From Larix kaempferi (lineage: Eukaryota > Streptophyta > Pinopsida > Pinales > Pinaceae), in assembly GCA_027924585.1 (NCBI GenBank), contig BSBM01000068.1, forward strand, positions 7,608,501 to 7,672,500: DNA of 64,000 bases, in the 5' to 3' direction. The translations under genes were made by a program, and so were the position numbers. The notes below the pieces were generated by a model. The model was not told the origin of the DNA. It made no database searches and was given only the letters and a program-made list of their open reading frames with translations. Below are positions 34,362 to 46,789 of the stretch, one piece after another; positions within the stretch are counted from its first letter, which is position 1, and each line of letters starts with the position of its first letter.

Positions 34362-35531
34362 TGTAACAAATAAAATAATATATAAACATATCAATAAACA
34401 AATAATTAAATAATAAAAGAAAAGTAATTAAATAAATACTAAATAAATTTGATATGTAATTAATAGAATAGATAGAGACGTACCTTTCCATTGAAAAGGC
34501 ACATACGACCATATTTAAATGGTCCACCAAATTGTAATGTAAGCATCTCTCATCAATATATATTCAATATTATTTATTATATCCAAATGGAATTATTTTC
34601 TATTGGTTGACTATTCACTTGAATAGTCTTATTGTGATTCAAACACAATCACAACATGAGAATATTCGGATAAGGATGTTACATTGGTATCAGAGCCCCT
34701 TCTTGGGCTTGATTCCTGCCTTTGGCCACAAACCATTCTCAGAGTTTCTCTCATTAAGGATCTTTGATTTACATTGGCTTTTGGCCATCATTTTTCGGGT
34801 TTCCCAAAAATCTAGGACCTTGTCCAAAAGTGGGCTTTTGGCCCAAAGAAAATCCAATCACAAAGTTGAAGCAAATCAAGTTAATAAAAACAAAATTATT
34901 CCATTGCAAAATTCAAAAACAACCGTAAATCAAGGAATCCAAGAATATGAGAAGGGAAATTAAAAAAAAAACAGAAGAGAAAAATAAGTAATTATTTTCA
35001 TTGCAAATAAGAAGAAGAGAACCAGAAGCAAGATAGAAAATATTACAAAGAAGTGGGAAAAAAGAATTATCCACAAGATAAAGAAAAAGAGAAAGAGTAT
35101 AAAAAAGGTTAAAGAATAGCTTTCGTAAAACCGCACATGGTTTTATGAAACCACATATGGTTTTCATCACTAATGCTTTGAGGACAAAGCATTCCGAAGA
35201 GGAATGCCATGTAACAAATAAAATAATATATAAACATATCAATAAACAAATAATTAAATAATAAAAGAAAAGTAATTAAATAAATATTAAAAAAATTTGA
35301 TATGTAATTAATAGAATAGATAGAGACGTACCTTTCCATTGAAAAGGCACATACGAACATATTTAAATGGTCCACCAAATTGTAATGTAAGCATCTCTCA
35401 TCAATATATATTCAATATTATTTATTATATCCAAATGGAATTATTTTCTATTTGTTGACTATTCACTTGAATAGTCTTATTGTGATTCAGACACAATCAC
35501 AACATGAGAATATCCGGATACGGATATTACA
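34362..35531 (+). mobile_element. TRIM-like miniature LTR retrotransposon (1170 bp)
   Basis: Two direct LTRs of 322 bp (34362-34683 and 35210-35531), both TGTAACAAAT...TTACA and highly similar. A primer site TTGGTATCAGAGC directly follows the left LTR (34684-34696), and a purine-rich GAAGAGGAATG precedes the right one. Flanks TGTCC and TGTCG are a 5-bp target duplication with one mismatch. The 526-bp inside has no coding capacity for any retrotransposon protein, so it must be moved by another element. It interrupts an exon of the gene relic. Confidence 0.9.
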
Positions 35532-37172
35532 TGTCGCTTGCCATCTCAATTGATCAATTGACTCCCTTAACCATGCACATCACCAGTTGACAGACACGAT
35601 TGAATATAGAGTTAGGATGCAGGAGTATTATTCCAATGGAATTTCTAAGGAAGAGATAATCCAAGTTGGTTCATTCCAGTTCGATGGGAACAGTGCCACA
35701 TTTGTGTTCCCATTATGGGCACACTTTCCCTGGTTTGATCAAAGGCTAATATATGGAGCAGGTTAGCAATTTTTTTAATGTGTTTTTAATCATCACTTGA
35801 GAATTTGTAAAGTAATTTTAAAGTATTTGTGTATGAATTAAACTCTTATTTCAATGTAACATTATATAGAGCCGATAGGTTGTCATGGGAGAAAATAGGA
35901 TTTCCCAACCTGGACGCAACAATGGCAGCTGGAATTGAAATTGCGGCACCTCACATGGAGGTATTTTTTTTTGTCATTTTTAAGTTTAATTTTGCATCAT
36001 TTTTATTATTTCCTTATGTCATTTCTATTATTTATTTATATTTATGACATACACAGTGATAGTTCCTACAATACTTTTTAATATTTTGATTTCCAAAATA
36101 ATTACTTGTTTAATATGTTCATAACGTGCACGCATTTTGGTGTCCATATGTATGTAAAGACTATGATGACCAACCATCTCCTCTAAGGGTCAGCAGGTCA
36201 CTGTACACACAAGTATGATGTGTAGTTAAAAGCACACTTTTAACTAGAATTGTTATGAATTACTATGGTTTATTTTTATTTTTGTCTATTAACCTATGAT
36301 ATTACAAATGTGTATGTAGGTGCCACCATCAGTTGTAGTTGCCATCATTTCACCTCCTCACTCCAGTCCCATTTTTCCACCCTCTCCCATGAGTTCCCCC
36401 CCCCCCCCCTTTCCATCCAGACCCCTCCCTTTGTCCACCCCCTCCCTTCCATCCAGCACCCCCCCTCCGTCCATACTCTCCCCTCCGTCCATCCTCCCCC
36501 ATTCGTCCAAGCCCCCCTTCCATCCATCTTCCCCCATTTTTCAATGCCCCCCATTCTATCCAGCCTCCCTATTTTGTCCACAACTCTCCTTCGATCCCTC
36601 CTCCTCCCTTTATTCAGGACCTCCCTCCCATCCAGCATCGCTCAGAATACCCTTAATCCCTTCTTGGTCGAATCCCTCTATGTTACAATCGGTAGGGATT
36701 CATTGTCCACAACATCCTCATCCACCCCATACCACCATGCCCTCTTCCACCCTACCTTCTTTAGTTCCTTCCACTATTATGGCAACTACTCTTGCATTAT
36801 TCATTCATACATCTACAATAGTTTCACTTGTAGTTGCTACAACTACATCTCCCCCCCCTCCCCCATGACTGTATCGGAGCAAGTTGTCCAGCCAAATTCT
36901 CCACCTACTAGCCCTGAAGCCCAATCATCTCCATTACCTGAGGTGTTCACGGTGAGAATTTAAATTAATATATGAAAATATTGTGAAACATTAATGAAAA
37001 TTATTTTAAGAAACTATTTTTTTCAATGAAATGATTATTGTAAATCTTGCAGGGAGACCTTGCTGAGAGGCTCACTAGATTGAGAAGGACACCTCCCTCA
37101 TGTCTCCCATTCTCATCAGTGGTGATTTATTTAAGATTTGAATTCTACTTTCATTTTATAAATGTGTTAACT

Positions 37173-37418
37173 ATTTTTTTTGTTTGCTTGAATCTCCTTG
37201 ACTTGTGGGAGTGGCCTATGCTCTGAGAAACCACGACCCAGGGGCATCTAGCCATCAAAATCATCTGAGGATCACACCTGTCCTAGACTGTACTAGCGTC
37301 AGCTTGATTGGTTTTTTGGGTGCCACCTCTCAACTAAGTCACCCCTAAGGGGAATTGAACTCGGGTCGCCTTATTGATGAGACCCACACCTTAACCAAGT
37401 GAGCTAGCGGGAATTGAC
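37173..37418 (-). mobile_element. tRNA-derived SINE (246 bp) with target duplication
   Basis: On the minus strand the 5' end reads CCCGCTAGCTCACTTGGTTA then AGGTGTGGGTCTCAT, then a B-box-like GAGTTCAATTCCCC. This is a clear tRNA head with A and B boxes (TAGCTCACTTGG). The 3' end is an A-run (T-run on the plus strand at 37173-37181). A 16-bp direct repeat flanks it, TATAAATGTGTTAACT at 37157-37172 and the same with one mismatch at 37419-37434. It lies in the last intron of the gene relic. Confidence 0.9.
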
Positions 37419-37600
37419 TATAAATGTATTAACTGTTACAAATCCTTGAAAATGATGATATCTTATATCATTTGTTTCAGAGCCTGGAGAGACAATCTAC
37501 TCCTAGACGAAAGCAGGCCTAAGATTCCCCTAGATTTAAGAAGAGGAAGATTGATTTCAGAGATGCTCCTCGGACTATCGGGGGTGGGGATCATGCTTGA

Positions 37601-39954
37601 CAGACCATGTTATGCATATTAGCCATGATGTGGCATTTTTGGGAACCCGTTTCCATGTACTTGGTATCTAGGGCATGAGTTTCCATGTATTTTGGATCTA
37701 GGGCACGATTTTCCATGTATTTTGTCTCCAGGCCACGAGTTGCCAGACTACAAAGCACAAGTTGCCATTATGTGTACATTGGGAACCATGTTCCAGTGTT
37801 TGTCATAGAATTTATATGTTTGGATGAGTTTTGTAGCTTGGATTTACATGGATTTTCAGTTATGTGATCTATATGCATGTTGTCTCTTGCTATTTCTTGT
37901 TGTGTCTAGTTACCTATTAAACAACATTATGCTTTTAATACAAATGGTTGAGTTTGAATGGATTTTGAAATGATTTTTTTTTCTATGATGAAATAGATAA
38001 ATTTTGATCTCTAGTGGCCTCATATAGTCATTGTTGGATGGTCTATTGAAAAAAAATATTGTGTTTGAACTTTAACAAAACATATTCACTTGACCACGTT
38101 CGTAGCATTTAGAACCAATGCCATAATTGTAAAAATAATTATTTCCACCAATGTTTAATATTTGATCATATACCAATAAATAAGGACTTGTCGATCATAC
38201 TTAGGTGTGAAAAACCTATGCTATCATCATTGTGGTAAAAAATATGAAAAATATCTCCCCATCCCCTTCACTTGGAATGTTTCCTTGTCAAGGGACCAAC
38301 ATCCCTCTACCATTGTATTGTTCTTAGCATGGATATTTTTTTAGGTTTAAGTGTCATTCTAGATTTAGAATTGACATAATGAATATTATTTAAATTATTT
38401 TGTATTATCAAAGGTATTTTGATCTTAAAATGTCATTCTAATAAGATCCAACTAATTTGTATACATCACAATGCAAGGATGAAAGTTTCATGGTAAAATT
38501 CAACACCTTGAGTATTTATTGGCAAAATTTTATGGGGCCCTTGATATGATAATTAGGGAGATACTTAACTTTTGGAGGTTTAAGCAATGGAGACTACATG
38601 CCCCACCATAGGATTGAGAATTAGTTGTGGCTATTGTGACTGTGAGTGGAGTTAGATATATACATCCTTGTAATTGAATGAAAAATAATTCCCATCATTG
38701 TCCTTAGATAGATCATAGGGACGCAAGGCCTAAGATATTCCTAGTGATGGTTGGGAACTTATGTATCTTATCAATGTGTCTATAAACCCTATATTGTATA
38801 AAAACCATAGATTGAACCAAACCTATGTTGTATATAAACCCTAGATATCCTATAGATCGCATGAACTAGGGAATATGCAAGGAGGGGGTGTGCCTTAATG
38901 TATCATCCCTCCTTCCCTTGTGTCATTTAATGCTTATGAGACGTGGCCTATTCATCATTGAGAACACATGCATAAGACCTTAATGATTTCAAGGATGTGG
39001 AGGATTGAATCGACCCCATTTCCTATAGCCCCCTTCACCTAACAATGTGGCAAGGTGAACCAGTTGATCCTTTTCAATGTTCAGCGAGTGTTTAAGGAGG
39101 GTAAGATGTGAACAAAATGAAATTCTTTGAAATAGCGACCTTTTATCCTTATTATTTTGACAATTTTTTCTAAAGAGTTGTCATTGGATATGGAATTGTT
39201 GTGTAAGTAATGAATGATAATGGTGAAGTTTTCAAATACCAAAAGGTTCTTTATGTTTGATGAACAGGTGATCTCAATCTCTTGATGGAGAGCATTTAAG
39301 TCCCTACTTTATTGTTTGAAGCATTCCCTAGAACCCATGATATTTTGATTTATTGAGTTCTCTCAGGATCAATGGGGATTCCCCCTTGTACACCTACCAC
39401 CCCTAGATATATACATCATTTACACACAAGTGATATGCACATAATTTTATTTACACACATATCACAGATATACACATACATATAGATTTACACTACAAAA
39501 ACCTACACATAAAAAGATTTATACATAAACATACAAAAAATACATGCACATGGGAAAATATCTGTGCACATATACAAAAATTTAAATGTTAAAAAAAACA
39601 CGTAGAAAAAGATTTACACACACACTTGCATAAAGAAAACCATTTAAATATCAGTATAATCTAACAAACAACATCATCTTTTCAAACACAATTACACACC
39701 TAAATATTACTTTCAAATATTTTGAATTATTACAAACAATGTGCATTATTTAATTTGGAAAAATTATTTGCACACACCAAATATATTCACATTTCCAACT
39801 TTTCATGGTGCACAAAAAAATGCATCCACATTTCCAAAAAAATTACAAACAACAAAAATACATGGAAAAAGGACATTGTCATACACAAATACCTAGACAT
39901 ACATACACACATAGGACATGCACATACATAATAAATAAACCCTAGCTTGTAGAA
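37601..39954. other. No gene seen; minor repeats
   Basis: About 37640-37750 has three rough copies of a 38-bp unit around GTTTCCATGTA and TCTAGGGCA. 39400-39930 is a low-complexity ACACAT/ATACAC-rich tract. The rest is AT-rich with many stops on both strands. Confidence 0.6.
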
Positions 39955-41694
39955 GGCCATGCCAATTTTGCACAAGGGGCTCAATTTTAAACCGAAGGTT
40001 CCAGGGTGACCATGGCCATTGTGAACAAATCCACAATGACCATATGCATGTGTGGGAGTTGTCATAACCATGTTTTGCTCGCCAATTTGGGTTTCATGCC
40101 CCATTGAATTCTCAAAGTGTCCTTGAATGGCCACGGGGTGCTAGGAAAAAATCGCCATAGAGCCAAAACCATGATTTAGGTTTTTAAGACGTCAATTCCT
40201 ATGGATTCAAGACTCTGGGTTTCAGCTGAGGGACCCCCCCTACCATGACTTAATCTCCCGAAAATGGTGCTATTCTTCCATCTCCACAACTAGGGTTTTT
40301 CTCAGTGAAGGCCATTCCAATTTTGCACAAGGGGGTCAATTTTGAACCGAATGATCCCGTGAGACCATTGCCATCGTGAACACATCCAAAATGGCCATAT
40401 GAACGTGTGGGAGCTGATGGAACCTCGTTTCGCTCATCAGTTTGGGTTCCATGCCCCCATAACAGATTCTTAAAGTGTCCCTGAATGGCCACATGGTGCC
40501 GGGAAAAATGGCAATAGAACCAAAAACGTGACTTTGGTCGTGAAGCCATCAATTCTGATGGATTCAGGATGCCAATTTTCAGCTGGGGTACCCCCCCTAC
40601 TGTGACTCAATCACCCGTAAATGGTGTTGTTGTGCCATCTCCAAAATTAGGCTTTTGCTCAATGAAGGCCATGCCAATTTTCCACAAGGGGGTCAATTTT
40701 GAACCGAATGGTCCCGAGCGACTGTAGCTATCTTGGACACATCCACAATGGTTGTATGCATGTGTGGGAGTTGATGGAACCCCATTCCACTCACTAGTTT
40801 GGGTTCCGTTACCCCGGAGCAATTTCTCAAAGTTTCCCTGAATGGCCAAGTGTTGCTAGGAAAGGGTGCCAGGAAAAAATTGCCATGGAACCAAAACTGT
40901 GACTCCAGTCGTGAATCCTTCAATTCCGATGGAATCGAGACACTAGGTTTCAGATGGAGGACCCCCCCTACCATGAATCAATCGCCCTGAAACAGTGCTA
41001 TTGTGCCATCTCCAAAACTAGGGTTTTGCTCAGGGAGGCCATGTCAATTTTGAACAAGGGGGTCAATTTTGAACTGAAGGCTCCCAAGAGATTGTGGCCA
41101 TCATGAACACATCTATGATGGACATATGCATGTGTGGGAACTGACAAGACCCCATTTCGCTTGTCGGTCTGGGTTCCGTGCTCTTGGAGCAAATTCTCAA
41201 AGTGTCCCTGAATGGCCATGGGGTGCCAGGAAAAAATGGCCATAGAACCAAAACAGTGACTCTGGTTGCAAATATATCGATTCTGATGGATTCAAGACGA
41301 TGGGTTTCAGTTGGGGGACACACCAATTGTGACTCAATCTCCCTAAAATAGTGCTACTGTGCCATCTCTAGAACTAGGGTTTTGCTCAGTGAAGGCCATG
41401 CCAATTTTACACAAGGGGGTCAATTTTGAACTGAAATATACCTGGAGGCTGTCGACATCGTGAACACATCCACAATGGCCATATGAACATTGGGAGATGA
41501 CAGAACCTTGTTCTGCTCACAGGTTTGGGTTTTGTGCCTTCGAACCAAATTCTCAAAGTGTCCATGAATGACCATGGGGTGCTAAGAAAAAAGGGCCATA
41601 GAACGAAAACCATTACTCCAGTCGAGAATACGCTGTTTCTGATGGATTCAGGACGTCGATTTTCAACTAGGGGACCACCCTACCATGATTCAAT
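39955..41694. repeat. Five-copy tandem array, unit about 357 bp
   Basis: Units begin GGCCATGCCAATTTT-like at 39955, 40310, 40667, 41037 and 41394 (spacings 355, 357, 370, 357). Each contains CACAAGGGGNTCAATTTT, a CATATGCATGTGTGGGAG-like segment, TTCTCAAAGTGTCC and GCCATCTCCANAACTAGGG. Copies differ by an estimated 15-20 percent. The fifth is cut at 41694 by the start of an LTR. Open frames on the minus strand repeat with the unit and are shadows. Looks like a small satellite or expanded element tail. Confidence 0.88.
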
Positions 41695-42058
41695 TGTTAG
41701 TTTTTTAGAATTTCAATCTGATCTAGGATCTTAACTGAGAGAATAACATGTACAGCATATCAAACATGGACACAATAATGCAAGCACACAAGAGACACAG
41801 AGTTTCAACAGGGAAAACCAAGAAGGTGAAAAACCCTGCAACTTCCTCAGAGATAGATAGAGCAATGATACAACCCAAGTACAAGAGATAGTCCTCCTAA
41901 CATCAGCTTCTCCTCCTCCACAAGTGCGCCACTCTCCAATGAGTGTGTGAGAGAGAAAATAGAATAATCAAATAGAGTGCCTCCCGCACTCTATTTATAC
42001 TTGACTTGACTTTCCTAATAACCTTTACTAGGTTGGCCTTAACTTAACCACATAACAT
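41695..42058 (-). repeat. Truncated Copia-B-type LTR (364 bp)
   Basis: Starts TGTTAG on the plus strand and follows the Copia-B LTR (ACTGAGAGAATAACATGTAC; hairpin and TATA near 41965-42000) up to CACATAACAT. It stops just before the LTR minisatellite and abuts LINE sequence. More diverged than the other copies, with no matching partner LTR nearby. Confidence 0.85.
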
Positions 42059-44100
42059 CCCAAGCAAGACCTTCCCAAATAACACCAAAAGCAATAACAA
42101 TTGGCTTCCACATGATGGAGACATTCCTTATAGACTTTTCTCTATCCCTTAACCATTCCTCTATAGTGAGTGGGTGAATATATTTTTGATGAACAACTCT
42201 GTGCCATAAACCCTTTCCTTTAAGAATTCTCCAAATTCCCTTTGCTTCCAGGGATTTAGAAAAACATGTAGGATGCTTCAGATCCCACTCCCCATATTCG
42301 TTTTCCAGGGATAAACTTTTCCATGAGACCTAATGATAATGCTTATCATCATACTTCCCTTTCCATAAAAAATTATAACAAAGTTTTTGGATATATTTTA
42401 AAATGCCCAAGGGAACAAAATCCCTAATGACCCAATAGACTAGTATGACTTCCAAAACAACCTTCATAAAAATTAACCTACCTCCATGGGATAGCCACTT
42501 GTGACACGAAAGGTGTACCTTGTTTTCCACTTTTCCTACGAGCCAAGCCTAGTTCCTGAGAAGATAATCATTGGGTTTTATGATAAAACACAAGTACTTT
42601 AATCGATACTGTAAATCCATCAGTGCAAATTCAAATTGTGATGTTATCTAATCAACCTCTTCTTATTCCAAGTTCATGAAAGATATAAAAGATTTCCAGC
42701 ATTTTAAATCCATCCATGTAGTTGAACAACAAATAATGACAAAATAGCTTTAATTTTGTAATACTGCTCCTTGATCCATTAATGAACAACAAAATATCAT
42801 CAACAAAAATGAAATGGGATATAGAAGCATTTCCTCTAATCCTAATCCCTCTAAGTGACACATTGGACTTGGGCTTGTGATGTTATCTAATGAGCCTCTT
42901 CTTATTCCAAGTTCATGAAAGATAAAGAAGATTTCCAGGAGTTTAACTCCATCCATGTAGCTTCAACAAACAATGACAAAATAGCTTTAATTTTGTAATA
43001 CCATTCCTAGATTCATCAATGAACAACAAAATATCATGAACAAAAATGGAATGGGATATATCAACATTTCCTCTAATCCTAATCCCTCTAAGTGACACAT
43101 TGGACTTGGACTTGTGATGTTATCTAATCAACCTCTTATTATTCCAAGTTCATGAAAGATAAAGAAGATTTCTAGGAGTTTAACTCCATCCATGTTGCTT
43201 CAACAAATAATGACAAAATAGCTTTAATTTTGTGATACCGCTCCTAGATCCATCAATGAACAACAAAATATCATCAACAAAAATGAAATGGGATATTATA
43301 GCAACATTTCCTCTAATCCTAATCCCTCTAAGTGACACATTGGACTTGGCATGAAATATTGCTCTACTCAAACCTTCCACAACTAAAATGAAAAAGTAAA
43401 GGAGCTAAGGGGCGTCCTTGAATGAAACCTCTGCTAGGCCTGAAGAAAATTGATGCACACCCATTAATTAAGATTGCAAAAGAAACAGTTTGAAAACATG
43501 AATAGATCTAGTTGACAATCTAAAGATCAAACCCTACTTGAAGAAGGACCAATCTTAAAAAATTCCAATTGACCCGATCATAGGCTTTAGATAAGTCAAC
43601 CTTTACAATGGCAGCTGGTAAATGTTTCATCTTGGAAGCGAGAATCACTTCCTAAGCAGTACCTATGGAATTATGGATTTTCCTTACCTCTAGAAAAGCA
43701 AATTGCTCTTGTAAAATCTCTTTTGAAAAAATGGCTCAAATCCTTCTGGTAATAACCTTGGCTATCATCTTATAAATACAGTTACATAGTGAGATGGGAA
43801 TGTAATCGTTCATGCTAACCCCCTAGTCAACTTTGCGGATAGGCAATAAAACTTGAGTTGAAAATAGGAAAAATCCTTCCTCTAATACTTGACTCTTCTA
43901 TTACTGCAAGTAGATCCAACTCAAATAAATCCATAATCCCAAAACAAATTCCACTGGCCACCCATTAGACCTTGGGCTCTTATCCATATGCATGGACGAC
44001 ACAACCTATTTGAGTTCTACTAGATTCAATTCCTCTTTTAAAGCCAAGTTTTGTTCCTCTTTGAAAAATGATGGATAAGGGGATAATAGTCTTAACATGT
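42059..44100 (-). pseudogene. LINE reverse transcriptase, broken, with triplicated core
   Basis: Motifs on the minus strand: KVDLSKAYDRVNW near 43600, GFIQGRPLAPLLF near 43430, FVDDILLFI (the Y/F-x-D-D catalytic box) in three copies, WLSHGGRLIFMKVVL and NFLWKG in 42330-42530, then the C-terminal EEWLRDREK segment. The polymerase would copy LINE RNA at a nicked target. The triplication and many stops rule out activity. Confidence 0.85.
42637..43350 (-). repeat. Triplicated 238-bp segment of the LINE RT
   Basis: GATGTTATCTAAT starts units at about 42639, 42879 and 43116. Each unit encodes, on the minus strand, SLRGIRIRG, SHFIFVDDILLF and KLKLFCHYLL, so the catalytic box occurs three times in a row. 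Copies differ by scattered substitutions and small indels. Confidence 0.92.
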
Positions 44101-44598
44101 GTCCGATAGAGACCCTCGTCTCTTCCTTAAAAATAAAGTTGAAATCGTTCACTCTTGCTCTTGCAATATTACTGAAACCCGACACCTGTTCACCATCAAC
44201 ATTCTGAATCTGCCACAGGGTATTAGTATTCTTTCGATGATTAACAAAATTGTGAAAAAAATTGGTGTTATCATAACCATTTTTAGCCATATGGCTATGC
44301 TCTCAAGTCTCATGGACCCCTCTTCCTCAATTACAATATTTCTTCTCCTAGACTCAAGGTCAACAATATTCATTTTTTGTTCTGTAGTTGAGAAACCTTC
44401 AAGGTTATTAACATGAAAAGTAGTCAGTTGAGCTTCAATACTGCTTAACTCAATACCTTGTGTCCTACTTCTTTCAGCAGCCCAAGCCATACCATGAGAT
44501 TTTATCCTTTTGAGTTTATTAAGAAACTGAACAACTGCAAAATTTGAGATATTGTCAGCAAAGGGAATCCATAAACTTTTCACCAGTTGAATATATCC

Positions 44599-45400
44599 TT
44601 AATCTTCCAGCAATGTAGCATTAAACTTAAAAGGGTCGAGTGGCTTTTCTGGGGCCGATTTCACATCTAGAAAAATATGAAAATGGTCTGACTCACTCCC
44701 CTCGTCGACCCATTGGTTGATGTAGGGATCCATTTGTAAAATACCTTCATTGAATAAAAATATGCCCAACCTCTTTTCCATCTTGTCAAGCCAAACATGC
44801 ATGTTCCTCCACGCAGGTCTTAAACTGATATGAGGAATATCAAATAAAGAAATATCCTCCAATATGTTGATGAAGTAGTTTGATAAAGGATCTTTGTGGG
44901 AATTACTACCCCAAGTCTCAGCTTATCCCATGGAGAAGTTCAAATCACCCCCAATAATTTATCCATTTGCAAATAATAACCCAGATTTGAAAATATTTTC
45001 CCAATATGCCATCCTATGTATATGAGGACAATACAAATGTAGAACAGTGACAGCTTGACCAAACTCGCTTAAGAAGAACAACAATGCCTAGACTTGAAAA
45101 TACATCCCACTTATTAGTGCAAAGAATCGATTTAGTGATCCAACTTGTAATGATCCCCCATGATCTTCCAATTGCATCATGATCAACAAAATCCCAACCA
45201 GGAAGTAAAAGCCTCAAATCAACCAAAATGGAATCTCCACAAGCATGAGATTCCTATAATAGTATCACATATGGATGATGAATAGAACCAATATTTTGAG
45301 GGCCATGTTCTTAGAGGGAAGCCATATCCCTTGACAATTAAGGGACATTAGCAACATTAGGTAACCTAAACACATGGAGAACTTACTCTAAGAGTCCCTT
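44599..45400 (-). pseudogene. LINE endonuclease domain, broken
   Basis: The minus strand gives LNCQGIWLPSKN near 45340 (the N-rG start of the fold), GGDLNFSMG near 44950 (the G-D-x-N motif), SLRPAWRNMHVW in 44599-44862, and SESDHFHIFLDV (the S-D-H motif) at about 44665-44700. This is the APE-like nuclease that nicks target DNA in L1 elements. Stops interrupt it. Confidence 0.8.
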
Positions 45401-46789
45401 TCAAAGTCTTATGTCTACCTGTCCTAACATCCAATGTAGCCTAATCTCTTGCAGAAGCCATAGTAGACTTGTGACCCCTGAGTTACGAGGATGAGCCCAA
45501 AGAAGTCTATAGAATGCCCCCTCCCAATGACGACAACGACATACACCTATAATAATTCCTTGGCCTAAGATGATACTGGGGTGGCTTTGAATCAATGAAA
45601 ATAGCACAATCTAAGAAATGGGTTCCTTCCTCAAGGGGCGAATCCCATTGGGATCCTGATAACCCTCGACATTCTTTATCAATAGTAGGTAAAACCCTCA
45701 AGACCTCAGAATCCTACGATAAGAAGACATGGGGAGTAAAAGGAGAACACATTTGATAGCTCAAATAGGGACCACCACCAGCCTCATTGAAACTCATAAG
45801 ATGTGAAGAAATGATTCTTTGGGATGCTGAGACACAATCAAATTTTCGAGAGGAATTGTTCCCACAGGAGGCCAGAGAAGAGTCATACACAACTACCAGA
45901 TCAGGAAGAGATCTGCATGGGCCCATAGCCTCATTGTGAAACTCGACTATGATGGACCTCTCAGTGCTTCAGGATTCTTTACAAAAACAGGAGAAGACTC
46001 ATTCCAATTGTCAAGAAGAGGAGAAACAAGATTATGGATCAAGGGTAAAAAGGGTCCATCTAATCCAAGAGACAGAGTCAAAGGGGCCTTGAAATCCCTT
46101 CGTTCATGGATCTTTGAAATACTAAAGTGATCTTGTATTATAATAGAGTCAGGTCTGGACTCCAATAGCACAAGCGAAGAGACCATACTCGAGTGAGACC
46201 TAATAAAAGGAGAAAAGGTCCAAAACACATGGGAGGAGTCATATCTAATGAGGAAAGGAGCCCTTCCAAAGAAACGGGACAACCAGACTCCAATGACAAG
46301 AATCCATCCCAGAAACCCCAGAAACACCCCCCTCCTCCATCATCAAGTTCCCCACTGAATGAAAAACATCTAAGACCTTCCTAAAAGATTCCTTCTGAGA
46401 ATAAACAAGAACCATATAGCCAAGTGAAATACCTTCAAAGACGTTAGTAACAAACACAATAGCATGAGTAATGTTCATCTTACCTAAAGGAGAAACAATT
46501 GAGACCACAACTTCCATGGATTCCATATCAGATGATTGTTTAGAGATTCAAAAACGCGAGCCAGTCTACTTCTCTAACATACAGTGGTCCATAAGAAAAT
46601 CCCCAACAGTCGACTGCTTTTGAGGTCCAAATTCTAACAAGGGGTCATACAGTTGAGGGGGGCACTTATCTGAAAGAACCGTGGATACCTCCACTTCAGA
46701 CAATGAAACACTCAGGATCCGCTACTGACATGTAAGCGAAGAACATCCATTAGATTTTATCTGCCACGCCTTTCTGGAGAAAGGTCAAG

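Larger units (their letters stand above)
34180..37600 (+). pseudogene. Unrecognised multi-exon gene relic
   Basis: A run of coding-like segments with good splice signals. A 48-codon frame starts at 34180 (MNEENVNMDYSGTKEAQENI). After the TRIM insertion, coding-like sequence continues to 35761 (EEIIQVGSFQFDGNSATFVF, WAHFPWFDQRL), followed by GT. Then come 35870-35960 (WEKIGFPNLDATMAAGIEI) with AG before and GT after, 36320-36951 (very proline-rich), 37053-37121 and 37481-37600 (NLS-like KKRK). The last three introns all join in phase 0. Breaks: stop codons near the TRIM site, a frame mismatch at the 35761/35870 junction, one shift within the proline-rich exon (C-runs at 36400 and 36850), and a TAA at 37520. 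No family recognised; it could be a host gene or the accessory gene of a DNA transposon. Confidence 0.5.

Noticed and set aside
36345-36638. Gly/Arg-rich minus-strand frame that looks like a GRP or RNA-binding tail
   Set aside because: It is the reverse of the proline-rich exon; the plus strand has splice borders and phase agreement.
39400-39930. Possible telomeric or CRISPR-like short repeats (ACACAT/ATACAC)
   Set aside because: Irregular low-complexity sequence with no constant repeat-spacer length and no telomere unit.
39787-41613. Series of minus-strand frames with MAIQGHFEN-type starts that might be a repeated protein family
   Set aside because: They follow the 357-bp tandem unit, differ in frame and carry stops in every copy; no gene start or splice pattern.
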